48,754 nucleotides of DNA from Udaeobacter sp046731855. GTDB lineage: Bacteria > Verrucomicrobiota > Verrucomicrobiia > Chthoniobacterales > UBA10450. The translations under genes were made by a program, and so were the position numbers. Position 1 is the first letter of the stretch. Each line of letters opens with the position of its first letter. This document shows positions 18,033-26,657 of this stretch, piece after piece. Location of the stretch: positions 1 through 48,754 of the forward strand of contig JBKPLX010000063.1 in the NCBI GenBank assembly GCA_046731855.1. Reading direction: 5' to 3'. The notes under the pieces were generated by a model. That model ran no database searches. It was not told the origin of the DNA and worked only from the letters and a program-made list of their open reading frames with translations.

Positions 18033-18578
18033 TCATGATACTGTTCCTTGATAAAGATTGTCGCTCTCGACGTTGAAGAGCCGATTCCAACGAGCCCGAT
18101 AATTTTCGAACGCGATGTGCCCTCCCAATTGCATTAGTTGTTCCTCGGAAAATTGATTGCGCAAACGCGCATACAGATCGTCGGAAACATTTGACGGCGT
18201 GTCCGTCAAGGCATCGGCCAGCTCAATAACCAATCGTTCCGTATCGTTAAAGGGTGTTCTGTCGTCGCCATTGACGGCGCGCAGTTTCTCATCGCTCAAA
18301 CCTGCTTTTCTGCCCACGGCAGAATTGACGTCTACTCAAAACGGGCACCCAATGTGGGCCGCGGCGCGGATTCTGCCTAATTGGATGTAGCGCAGTGATA
18401 CGAGTCGTTTGCGGCTCAGAGCAGCTTCCATCGCTATCCCGCCCCACACGAGACCTGGCAGGCGCATCTGGATTTTGGCCGGTGTAAGGTCTTTTTTGAA
18501 CATCTTGCGCATCACTCCATAGAACCAACGCAGATGCCACGGAGCGTTTTTCTTCTCTAACCCTGCGATTCGAGTCAT
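18033..18578 (-). CDS. AhpD-like/CMD-family protein, probable selenoprotein (Sec encoded by TGA 18336-18338)
   Basis: One reading frame of 181 residues from ATG 18578 interrupted once by TGA. Before it: MTRIAGLEKK... RLVSLRYIQLGRIRAAAHIGCPF; after it: VDVNSAVGRKAGLSDEKL, then DTERLVIELADALTDTP and GGHIAFENYRARWNRLFNVE. The two halves match the carboxymuconolactone decarboxylase/AhpD-like family without gap, and the TGA stands where the family has the second Cys of CPFC, giving C78-P-F-Sec81. AhpD-type proteins use this pair as a peroxide or hydroperoxide redox centre. A hairpin of bacterial SECIS type lies directly downstream. An in-frame sense-coding remainder with good family sequence argues against a decayed gene. 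No selA, selB, selC or selD is in the window. Alternative: nonsense mutation. Confidence 0.82.
18308..18324 (-). promoter_or_regulatory. Candidate bacterial SECIS hairpin
   Basis: On the minus strand TTCTGCC-GTG-GGCAGAA forms a perfect 7-bp stem with a 3-nt loop beginning with G. The loop starts 18 nt after the TGA codon. Known bacterial SECIS elements are stem-loops right after the UGA with a small apical loop carrying a G in its first two positions and a UGA-to-loop distance of roughly 16-37 nt, so all three criteria are met. Confidence 0.72.
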
Positions 18579-18641
18579 AACTAATCCGTTTCGTTTTACG
18601 CAATCCATTCGGTCTTAACATCCAGGAAGCACCTGATTTTG

Positions 18642-19745
18642 TTATGCGTGCGCTGGTTTTCTCAGCGAAGCGAGTTTGTTCACGAGCCTGTTTGTGGCCT
18701 TTTCTAAAAACATTCCCCACGCACTCAGCACAGCCAGAGTGGGCACGCAAATCAGAAGGAATGCCCAGATCGGCACCTCGCGGATGCGGAGTCCAAGCCA
18801 GATCACGTAGGGTTGGTGAATGAGATATAAGCCATACGAATAAAGCCCCACGACACCGAAAAGTTTTGCTGGTTCTTTGAATAACAAAATGATTCCAGCA
18901 ATGCCGACGATTTCCAGCATGCAACATGCGCCGGTAGCGAAATCGACGAAGATGTACTCATAAAGACCCTTGTAGAGTTGCAACGCCGCAGGGTAGAGGA
19001 TTAGTCCGAGAACTAATCCCGCGCCGCGAAGGAACAGCCATTCCACGCGCGCGGTGGATCGCGTGTGCCACATCGCCAGTGACATTCCGAGCGCGAACTC
19101 GGGCAAGCGACAAATCGCGAAACCACCTAACACCCACAAGCCATTTTGCGGCCAGACGACAAGCAAGAGGTAGCGCGCGAAAAATCCGGCCACGCAGCCA
19201 ATCAGTAAAAACCACCAGGGACCGAATCGTCGCGCTGCCAGAAAGAGTAGAGGGAAAATCGCATAAAACTGGATCAGCATTGAAAAGTACCACCATGCTG
19301 CGTTGAGGTACATGAAGTTCATCTCAATATTGATGAACCGCAGACCGAGAAGGCTCAGGATGATGCGATCATCCACAGGTTCCAGACGCGCGACGAACGG
19401 CGAGAGCAGATAAACCACATGCGCGACCCAGTACATTGGATAAAGACGCAGAAACCGCGCGCGGTACCACGCCCCCCATGCCATTGCCCCCGAGTCGGCA
19501 CGATGCATGGTCGATTGCATCAGAGTCCAACCGCTTAGGATTATGAAAACGCCCACGGCATGGAACCCGAGTCCTGAAACTTTGAACCAAGCCAGTCTCA
19601 GAATCGTCAGCGCGCCTGCTGCAAGGCTGCTCCAGTCGGCTGGTGGGAGGACGCCGTGCTGGAAATAGGTGGTGAAAAAATGAAAGTACGCAACGAACAG
19701 AATCGCCAGCCCCTTTGAAATATCAATCCAAAGGAGCCGCTTCAT
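18642..19745 (-). CDS. Acyltransferase 3 family (OatA/NodX-like) membrane protein
   Basis: 367 residues with about ten membrane helices. The N-terminal RLLWIDISKGLAILFVAYFH is the hallmark opening (WID..KG), with FHAVGVFIILSGWTL (the FF.LSG-like motif) following and RFLRLYPMYWVAHV carrying the conserved RxxR-type pattern. The family moves acyl groups across the membrane onto sugars or wall polymers; substrate not predictable. Standalone on the minus strand, 63 bp upstream of the selenoprotein gene. Confidence 0.9.
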   Translation of the reverse strand: MKRLLWIDISKGLAILFVAYFHFFTTYFQHGVLPPADWSSLAAGALTILRLAWFKVSGLGFHAVGVFIILSGWTLMQSTMHRADSGAMAWGAWYRARFLRLYPMYWVAHVVYLLSPFVARLEPVDDRIILSLLGLRFINIEMNFMYLNAAWWYFSMLIQFYAIFPLLFLAARRFGPWWFLLIGCVAGFFARYLLLVVWPQNGLWVLGGFAICRLPEFALGMSLAMWHTRSTARVEWLFLRGAGLVLGLILYPAALQLYKGLYEYIFVDFATGACCMLEIVGIAGIILLFKEPAKLFGVVGLYSYGLYLIHQPYVIWLGLRIREVPIWAFLLICVPTLAVLSAWGMFLEKATNRLVNKLASLRKPAHA

Positions 19746-19928
19746 CGCATGGGCTTAACAGGAATAGCACAGATCGGTCAAGACGCCGCAATAGTGACGC
19801 TTGCCAGTGGTACCGGTCGACAGAAGCAGTCGGCGCCGGTAACAAACGAGTAACTTTTCCTGTGCAGCGCTCAGCGCGCGTCGCTGCGATGCTACACGCA
19901 TGCAAACAACAGCAGAAAGGAACACGCT

Positions 19929-21353
19929 ATGAATCATTTTATCACGAGCACCACTCTTCTGGCGCTTTCAGCAGCATCACTGATTGCGCGTATCGATTCG
20001 CCAGAAGACAGCAGCCTGACTGCATCCAGTCCGAACATTACCGCCGGCCGGGCGGTGACCTTCAACAATCGCGCCTACATCGTCGTGGACGACGGTGTTC
20101 ATGGTGAGGAACTGTGGTCCAGCGACGGCACTGACGGCGGCACATTTCTGGTACGCGATATCAATCCGGGATCGTCGGGAAGTGGCATCCGCAATCTGAC
20201 TGTCGCTGGAGCTCAGCTGTTTTTCATCGCGAACGACGGGACGCATGGGTTCGAGCTATGGCGAACGGACGGTACTCCGCAAGGCACTGCGCTTGTGAAA
20301 GACATCGCGCCGGGCGCCGATAGTTCAACGCCGACCGATTTCGCCGTCATGAATAACGTGCTGTTCTTCGCCGCGATGCATCCAACGACAGGTCGCGAAT
20401 TGTGGAGAAGCGATGGCACTGCGGCGAATACTACCTTGGTTATCGATCTGTTCCACGGCAGTGCCAGCTCCGAACCGCTGGAGCTGACGGCCGTGGGCAA
20501 CACTGTTTTCTTCAGCGCGGCGGCCCCGCAAACTAAGCACCGGCGCAGGAGCACTAACATTGGGCGCGAGCTTTGGAAAACAAACGGCACAGCCGCGGGG
20601 ACGTCACTCGTCAAAGACATCTGGTCCGGTTTTGGCGGTTCAGCGCCGAGCAAGTTCGTAGCGCTGAACAATATTGTTTTCTTTATCGCGAGCACGTCCG
20701 ACTTGGGCACCGAACTGTGGCGAACCGATGGCACCAGTAATGGGACCGTGCTCGTGAAGGACATCACCCCCGGATTTGCCGGCTCGTTGTTCGGTCCAAT
20801 TCGGACGTACCAAGGTCGTTTGTATTTCAACGTGAACGCGCAGTTTTGGGAAAGCGACGGGACGGCGCAGGGCACCACGCCGGCCAGCGATTTTGCGCCT
20901 GGTATTAGCGAGAACAGTTTTATTTCCGCAGACTTCGCTGTGCTCGGATCGCGCGCGGTCTTTACAGCGATGACGCCAAATGCGTTTGAGCTTTGGGTAA
21001 CCGACGGAACCGCCTCCGGTACTCAATTCCTGCGTTCACTCCTGCCAAATGACCAGGCCCTGATCGAGGTTCCGCTCGTATCACTCGCAACCAGGAACCT
21101 CGTCTTTTTCGATGCGTTCGATCAGGCGATCGGCACCGAACTGTACGCCACCGATGGCACTCACGCAGGCACAAGGCTCGTGCGCGAGTTCTATCCGAAC
21201 CAAAACGATCCGTTTGTGACGCCGCTGTTCCTTACTGCCGTTAATGGCACTGCCTTCCTGTCAGCGGACACGGGAATCAGCGATCGTGAATTGTGGATCA
21301 GCCGCGGCACACCAGGAGATCCCCGCATGGTTCACGATTTTCTGCGGGACTAG
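19929..21353 (+). CDS. Exported ELWxxDGT-repeat protein
   Basis: 474 residues. A short signal peptide (FITSTTLLALSAASLIA) is followed by nine repeats spaced about 48-52 residues: ELWSSDGT, ELWRTDGT, ELWRSDGT, ELWKTNGT, ELWRTDGT, FWESDGT, ELWVTDGT, ELYATDGT and a degenerate ELWISRGT. Each is followed by a G..LV.DI.PG turn and a VFF/LFF strand, consistent with a beta-propeller-like fold. These are extracellular proteins of unknown role. RBS GAAAGGA about 7 bases upstream of ATG 19929. It ends 25 bp before the stop of the convergent SDR gene. Confidence 0.9.
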   Translation: MNHFITSTTLLALSAASLIARIDSPEDSSLTASSPNITAGRAVTFNNRAYIVVDDGVHGEELWSSDGTDGGTFLVRDINPGSSGSGIRNLTVAGAQLFFIANDGTHGFELWRTDGTPQGTALVKDIAPGADSSTPTDFAVMNNVLFFAAMHPTTGRELWRSDGTAANTTLVIDLFHGSASSEPLELTAVGNTVFFSAAAPQTKHRRRSTNIGRELWKTNGTAAGTSLVKDIWSGFGGSAPSKFVALNNIVFFIASTSDLGTELWRTDGTSNGTVLVKDITPGFAGSLFGPIRTYQGRLYFNVNAQFWESDGTAQGTTPASDFAPGISENSFISADFAVLGSRAVFTAMTPNAFELWVTDGTASGTQFLRSLLPNDQALIEVPLVSLATRNLVFFDAFDQAIGTELYATDGTHAGTRLVREFYPNQNDPFVTPLFLTAVNGTAFLSADTGISDRELWISRGTPGDPRMVHDFLRD

Positions 21354-21377
21354 CTGCCGACGCGGAAAAACTGTTGT

Positions 21378-22085
21378 TCAGACTGAGAGCGTTGACGGCG
21401 CACAAGTCCGGCTGCTTACATCGACGGCGTGATTACAGAGCGAAGTTGGAAGCAGTGCTTGAACGCGAGCGCCTGTTTCGATTGGGCCCGGATGCACTGT
21501 GTTCACGGTAATTCCCCGAGGACCAAGATCGCGAGCCATGCCTTTTGCCAAGCCATCAAGACCGGCTTTGACCATGCTGTATATACTTGTCGTAGCTAAC
21601 GCAGCGAAGTCGGCGATGTTGCTGCTAACAAAAACAATTCGCCCACCGTCACTCATATGTTTGAGGGCCGTGCGCGATGCAATGAACGCGGCTTTTAAAT
21701 CCACGGCGACCATATGATCGAATTCCTTGTCCGAAACTGTGTCGACAGGTTTAAATAGAAATGCGCCGGCACTGCTCACAAGGATGTCGATATGACCGAA
21801 TTCTTTTGCCACTTTCTCGACCGCGTTCGTGAGTTCGCGCGCGCTGCCGCTATCGGCCTGAATAGCAATAGCCCGGCCGCCTTCAGAGCTCACTTCCCTT
21901 ACCACTGAGTTCGCAGCCTTTTTCTCTTTGAGAAACGTGAATGCGACATTGGCTTTTTCACGAGCGAGCCGCTTAACGATGCCCGCGCCGATGCCGCGAC
22001 TGCCACCTGTGACCAAAGCAACTTTTCCCGACAAGCGGGAGATCGCCCTGGCTTCTTCGTTATTGGTCGTCGTTCTTTTCATCAC
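21378..22085 (-). CDS. SDR-family oxidoreductase with abnormal, truncated C-terminus
   Basis: 235 residues. The Rossmann motifs are intact: VTGGSRGIGAGI, ILVSSAGAF, the catalytic Ser (VFVSS) and Tyr/Lys (YSMVKAG), plus NTVHPGPIETG. After that point the usual C-terminal segment (PEEIA..V.FLAS, then V.G..I.VDGG) is missing and replaced by about 27 residues of unrelated sequence (ARVQALLPTSLCNHAV onward). Substrate recognition and subunit contacts probably fail, so the gene may be a remnant. It is followed by the ELWxxDGT gene's end after 24 bp, suggesting a deletion or rearrangement junction. Confidence 0.7.
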   Translation of the reverse strand: MMKRTTTNNEEARAISRLSGKVALVTGGSRGIGAGIVKRLAREKANVAFTFLKEKKAANSVVREVSSEGGRAIAIQADSGSARELTNAVEKVAKEFGHIDILVSSAGAFLFKPVDTVSDKEFDHMVAVDLKAAFIASRTALKHMSDGGRIVFVSSNIADFAALATTSIYSMVKAGLDGLAKGMARDLGPRGITVNTVHPGPIETGARVQALLPTSLCNHAVDVSSRTCAPSTLSV

Positions 22086-22197
22086 GTCCGTCCATTTCCG
22101 CCTTGGATTCTCTTTCCGAAAAATAGTTCGGTTAACAATTCAAGATCGCGCGTCATGATTGCGTTGATTCTCGTCGAAAGACGACAATGAGGGCTGC

Positions 22198-23283
22198 TTA
22201 TTTGCGGTTAATGCCGATAATCTTCCAGAGCTTGTACGGTTCGGTCCGCATGGATTTGCCGTTGTTGAACCGCGGCATGTTTTCGATCTGCGATGCGGTC
22301 ACGTACATCTCGCCGTTCGGTCCCCAGCTTAATGTGTCTGGCCAGAGCAGGCGTTTGTCCGCGATGACTTGCTCCACACGCTTGCTTCCAGAGTCCCAAC
22401 GCACGATCGCGTTGCCTTCAAGATCGGTAAGATAAACACTGCCATCCGGTCCTTCCAGCATCCCATCGGGTGCTGGCGTTTGTCCGACATTCTCGACTTT
22501 CGATTCCAGCTCCGGTTTCCCGAGTTTCTCATCTGTGAGGAAACTCGTCTTAATCCGGTAAAGGGTATGACCAGTGAGTGCGTGGTAAAAAAGATAGCCG
22601 TTCTTTGCATCAAGCGCGATGCCATCGGATGCGATCTGTGGCGTCGTTTTCTTTTGCTGGTCGATTAACGCTTTGCCGTCAACGACGAGCTTGACCTCGT
22701 TCTCCGGTTGAGTTGATGGATGGCCATCGAGAAGCCGGCGGGCTTTGCCGCTCTTTAGATCGACAACAATGATTGCGCCTCGTCCCGATTCGGTGATGAA
22801 CGCAGTGTTCGTGCGCGTGTCGACACGAACATCATTAAGATAACTTTTCTTCGGCGCCACGTCTTCACCGAACGGAATTGTTTGCACGACCTGGTTCGTG
22901 GCGAGATCAATCTTCACCAGTTTTGGTCCGCCCTTAACGATCTCCTGCATTTTCGGCGCCGCCGGATCGAGGACCCATAAGTTGTCCAGGTCGTCGACCA
23001 CTACACTTTGCACGCAGATAAAATGCGAACCGGCAGGACCCGCTTTGTTCCATTCGTCGTTGGGGAACGCTTTGGGTTGCCCGTTCAGAATCTCTGCGAC
23101 CGAGATTGAGTGGTCATCCGACCAGTAAGGAAAATTGACGAAGATGCGGCCAGACCTTGTCGAGACGCCCACACCAGTCAGCTGTTTATCGAGAAAACTG
23201 GCAACCTCTTGTAGTTCTGCGGCGGATGCGATTGTGGTGTTCATAAAAAAAATCCCGAGGGCCAGTTGAATGCGCACAAACAT
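22198..23283 (-). CDS. Major royal jelly / yellow-type (lactonase-like) exported protein
   Basis: 361 residues. An N-terminal hydrophobic stretch (IQLALGIFFMNTTIASAA) works as signal peptide. The mature part has beta-propeller blades of the MRJP/yellow and gluconolactonase-like type: GVGVSTRSGRIFVNFPYWSDD, VQSVVVDDLDNLWVLDP, YLNDVRVDTRTNTAFITESG, PDGMLEGPDGSVYLTDLEGN and WPDTLSWGPNGEMYVTAS. Bacterial members may hydrolyse lactones or related sugar derivatives; the substrate is unknown. Lies 63 bp downstream of an ACS-family MFS gene on the same strand, likely one operon. Confidence 0.88.
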   Translation of the reverse strand: MFVRIQLALGIFFMNTTIASAAELQEVASFLDKQLTGVGVSTRSGRIFVNFPYWSDDHSISVAEILNGQPKAFPNDEWNKAGPAGSHFICVQSVVVDDLDNLWVLDPAAPKMQEIVKGGPKLVKIDLATNQVVQTIPFGEDVAPKKSYLNDVRVDTRTNTAFITESGRGAIIVVDLKSGKARRLLDGHPSTQPENEVKLVVDGKALIDQQKKTTPQIASDGIALDAKNGYLFYHALTGHTLYRIKTSFLTDEKLGKPELESKVENVGQTPAPDGMLEGPDGSVYLTDLEGNAIVRWDSGSKRVEQVIADKRLLWPDTLSWGPNGEMYVTASQIENMPRFNNGKSMRTEPYKLWKIIGINRK

Positions 23284-23346
23284 AGTTCGCGACTCCTCTC
23301 GAAACCGGATGACTAAACGCGAAAAAGCGGGTTGCGCTTAAGCGTA

Positions 23347-24669
23347 TCAACCGGCGGCCGCCTTAGGTTGGTTGTTTGTGGTTTGCGTTGGAGCAGCGCG
23401 TATTCTCAGTGCAAGAAGCGTCGCGACCACCGCTAGTCCCCCTAACAAGATGAATGCGTCCGTGTGAGTTCCGGTGTGTGTCTTGAACATCCCGATCAGC
23501 GTCGGTCCGGCGAAGCTGCCGACATTTGCAATCATCGTCACCAGAGCTATCCCGGCGGCCGCTGCCGGTCCCGTAAAGAACTGAGTCGGCATCGACCAAA
23601 ACGGGCCGTAACTCGCGCAGTGTCCCAGCGGAACAAGCGCGAGGGCGATAATGGCCAAGACGGGCTGGCGCAGCAGGGCACATCCTACAAGGCCGATCGC
23701 CATCACGAACAACGGCACAGCTATGTGTATGGTTCGCTCCCCGGTGCGATCTGAATGATAGCTGTTGAAAAGCATCCCCACGATTGTTATGGCACTAATC
23801 GCACCAAGTACCAAACCTATCTTGAAGTTACTAAGTCCAGTAAGCGACTTTATAATGAGCGGAGCCCAGAACGAGTAACCATAAAATCCAGCCGCGACCA
23901 AAAGGAAAATGATCCCCAGCTTCCAGACGGTTGCATCAGTGAGAGCTACCCGTATGTCTGGCTTTAGCGCACAACCTCTTCGCTCCGCTGCAAGTGTTTC
24001 GACGAGCCAGTCGCGCTCTACTCGAGTCAGCCAATGCGTTGTTTCAGGACGATCCTTCAAATAGAAAAGGACGCTCGTGCCCAGGATCACCGCAGGCAAC
24101 CCTTCCAGCAGGAACAACCATTGCCAGCCCGCTAAACCATGAAGACCATCTAGCTCCAGCAAGGCTCCCGACAACGGACCTCCTATTAATCCGGTCACGG
24201 GGACCGCAGTCATGAAAGCCGCGATCGCTCGCGCACGATGTGCGGTAGGATACCACAGGCTCAAATAGTAAATCACTCCGGGAAAAAATCCGGCTTCAGC
24301 TACGCCGAGAAGGAATCGCAGCAGATAAAAGGCTGCAGGAGTCCGCACAAACATCAGGCCGGCTGAGATCAGGCCCCACGTTACCATGATTCGCGAGATC
24401 CAAAGCCGGGCTCCAACTCGTTCCAGGATGATATTGCTGGGGATCTCAAACAGACAGTAACCGAGAAAGAAAATACCCGAGCCAAAACCAAACACTGTCG
24501 AGCTAAAGCCGAGATCAGTATTCATTTGCAACCCGGCAAAACCGACATTCACCCGATCCAGCCAGGCGATAACGTAAAGCGCAAAGAGGAATGGGATCAG
24601 TCGCCACGTCACCTTGCGTAGGGTAATCACCGGCAACATGTTGGTGTAGTGGTCACCAGAGTTCTTCAC
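23347..24669 (-). CDS. MFS transporter, anion:cation symporter (ACS) family
   Basis: 440 residues, twelve membrane segments. Typical ACS features: WRLIPFLFALYVIAWLDRVNVGFAGLQM, GYCLFEIPSNIILERVGAR and RFLLGVAEAGFFPGVIYYLS. Members take up sugar acids (tartrate, glucarate, galactonate) and other organic anions by proton coupling. The downstream royal-jelly-type lactonase-like protein is consistent with sugar-lactone or sugar-acid use (inference). Confidence 0.9.
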   Translation of the reverse strand: MKNSGDHYTNMLPVITLRKVTWRLIPFLFALYVIAWLDRVNVGFAGLQMNTDLGFSSTVFGFGSGIFFLGYCLFEIPSNIILERVGARLWISRIMVTWGLISAGLMFVRTPAAFYLLRFLLGVAEAGFFPGVIYYLSLWYPTAHRARAIAAFMTAVPVTGLIGGPLSGALLELDGLHGLAGWQWLFLLEGLPAVILGTSVLFYLKDRPETTHWLTRVERDWLVETLAAERRGCALKPDIRVALTDATVWKLGIIFLLVAAGFYGYSFWAPLIIKSLTGLSNFKIGLVLGAISAITIVGMLFNSYHSDRTGERTIHIAVPLFVMAIGLVGCALLRQPVLAIIALALVPLGHCASYGPFWSMPTQFFTGPAAAAGIALVTMIANVGSFAGPTLIGMFKTHTGTHTDAFILLGGLAVVATLLALRIRAAPTQTTNNQPKAAAG

Positions 24670-24774
24670 ATCTCGGATAGTTTAGAACGCCGGTGCCGCA
24701 TTGAAAGAGCGCGACCTTCGCTTTGCGTTCAGGTTGCGTTTTCGATTACAAGTCCCGCCTAACCAGATCAAATT

Positions 24775-25483
24775 ATGTCCATAAAAGGAATTACACTGTT
24801 CATTGCGGTTATCGTCAGCCTGACAACTGCGAACGCTAACGTCCCGATCATCGTCTCAGCCGGTGCCGGGAAGCGGGTTGCCATGAGCCTGTCTAACAAA
24901 GCGGAAAAGCAACTCGAAAACGGCGACGTGGCGGGTGCGAAGCTTAGCCTAGATGCGGCGTTACATGCGGATCCAAAGTTTTAGCCTGCGTTGTATTAGC
25001 GCGCGGAGATTTTTGCTATGCAGGGGAAGTACGAACTTGGTATTCACGATTGCAATGAAGCACTCCGGCAGTATCCGACATTTGTCGACGCGTCTCTACT
25101 GCGCTACGATCAACTCGATGTATGGGACGTACGCGGAAGCGTTGAAGGAGTTGAATTACGTCATTTCGCTCCACCCTCAGCGTGTTACCCTGGCCAGAGC
25201 CTTGAAACAACGGGCGTGGTTGCAGGCAACTTGCCCAAATCCAGCATTTCGTAACGGCCAGCAGGCAATTAAGGATGCTAAGGCTGCTTGCAGCATCGCG
25301 GAATGGAGAGACGAGAATACAATCGATACCCTTGCAGCCGCGTATGCGGAAACGGGCGATTTTGATTGGGCGGTGCGTTACGCAGCACAAGCTTTGGCAG
25401 TAAAGGGGATTACGCCAGTCGATCAGAAACACATCCGACGGCATCTGACATTATTTCAGCAGCATCAACCGGTTCGATTGTAA
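24775..25483 (+). pseudogene. Exported TPR protein, broken by two amber stops and a frameshift
   Basis: An export signal (GITLFIAVIVSLTTANA) and TPR sequence (MSLSNKAEKQLENGDVAGA...DAALHADPKF) run to TAG 24982-24984. Reading on in the same frame gives PALY, a second TAG (24997-24999), RAEIFAMQGKYELGIHDC and NEALRQYPTFVDASLLR. A one-base insertion near 25105 then moves the frame by one, after which TINSMYGTYAEALKELNYV...RAWLQATCPN continues to 25483. The restored product is a normal TPR protein with the RAWL.ATCP..A.RNG.QA motif. Confidence 0.8.
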
Positions 25484-25598
25484 CGTTAGAATTGTACTTT
25501 GATGCCGGGTTCTCCTGATGTACCAGCGCCACAGCCATTAGCCGAATCGGAGCTCGCAGCGAAAGCGACGACCCGGATGGTGATATGAGCGGGGATTG

Positions 25599-25748
25599 CT
25601 ATTTACCAATAAGGATCAAAATGCCAGCCGCCAGCGCCAGGATCCCCATGATGATGGTGGGGATGGTGATGTGGAACAGCAGAGTAATTCCAACCAGTAT
25701 TAGGTAGATGGCGAGCAGGAGCATTCCGAGGTTTTTGGTGATGTTCAT
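25599..25748 (-). CDS. Small (49-residue) membrane protein
   Basis: Starts ATG 25748 (alternatively ATG 25757, adding Met-Ser-His). The translation opens MNITKNLGMLLLAIYLILVG and continues ITLLFHITIPTIIMGILALA, AGILILIGK, giving two hydrophobic stretches in a hairpin. Proteins of this exact pattern are widespread as unnamed small proteins in Verrucomicrobia and Planctomycetes (from memory). Its role is unknown. It lies intact between two pseudogenes. Confidence 0.72.
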   Translation of the reverse strand: MNITKNLGMLLLAIYLILVGITLLFHITIPTIIMGILALAAGILILIGK

Positions 25749-25811
25749 ATGACTCATTTCTGAGGCAAAGGCATCGCGTTTGCACGCTCTAAATCGCGGG
25801 CTGCAAAATCT

Positions 25812-26546
25812 TTACGGATTGCTGCTTACCACGTTCAGAGCCGGCTTGTTAATTCCGATGTCGGAGCTGACTTTCTGAAGTTGCGCAGCTTGCTCTTTCA
25901 CGCTGCCGCCAGACTCGCTACTGTCGCTTCCAATTTCTCCACTTTGCGATGCTCTTTGAGAAATTCGTTAAGCAACATGGCGTTCACCGCCGTCATTTCG
26001 CACGGTGAACGGTTTTCCATCCTTGTCCCGCAGCACTAGGCCCGGGTTCACCTCGGCTACTTCCTCAGCGATTAACCCAAACTGTGCTGTGCTTGACGTG
26101 TCGTTCTTGTAGTGAAACGTCACCGGCTGAAGCGCAAGGATCGATTCGCCGGCGTTGTCCATCGGCCTGATCTCCTTCTTGAACCGGCGCGAAGGGTTCA
26201 TCGTTCCCAGTTGGCCGGCGGAATCGATCACCACTGGTATGGCATCGCCAATTTGTGTTGTCACCCCATGAATGTTGCCGATAAAGCAGCTGTTATTCAC
26301 GTTCGCGCCGTCAGTAGCGATACAGATCACGTTAGTCGCGGTGGTAACGCCTTGGCCGGCTGAAATGCCCAAAGCCGTGTTGGAGTCGCCGGTGGTGTTA
26401 TTGAAGAGCGCGCCACTGCCGATCGCCGTGTTGCCGCCACCAGTGGTGTTGCTAGGGAGCGCGCTAGCACCGATAGCCGTGTTAGCGCCGCCGCTGGTGC
26501 TGTTTTGGAGTGCTTGGAAGCTGGCAGTTGTGTTGTTAGTTTTCAT
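25812..26546 (-). pseudogene. Tail-fibre-like protein with S74 intramolecular chaperone, truncated and frameshifted
   Basis: From ATG 26546 the protein has three GGGNTAIGxxAL..NTTG repeats, then GDAIPVVIDSAGQLGTM and the peptidase S74 chaperone opening SRRFKKEIRPMDNAGESILAL, QFGLIAEEVAEVNPGLVL. At KPFTVRNDGGER the frame breaks: one extra G near 25990. The next frame restores AVNAMLLNEFLKEHRKVEKL, and a second shift near 25905 restores KEQAAQLQKVSSDIGINKPA, ending at TAA 25812. Normal members have many more collar/adhesin repeats upstream, so the 5' part is also missing. S74 chaperones cut themselves off after trimerising fibre proteins; this copy should be dead. Confidence 0.8.
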
Positions 26547-26657
26547 AAGCTTGGAGTTTCGAGAGGCCACTGGCAGATTGTCCAGATCAAAATCTCGGCA
26601 CGCCGAAAAGCGATACAACCTTGAAAGGGACGAGAGGCATGCACAACACGCCTCAAT

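Noticed and set aside
24982..24999. Two in-frame TAG codons as a sign of recoding (e.g. pyrrolysine)
   Set aside because: A frameshift follows in the same gene and no other TAG readthrough candidate was seen, so decay is the simpler explanation.
25603..25785. His-rich 60-codon frame on the minus strand
   Set aside because: It is an out-of-frame shadow of the 49-residue membrane protein; the His run arises from codons for Ile-Thr-Ile-Pro-Thr-Ile.
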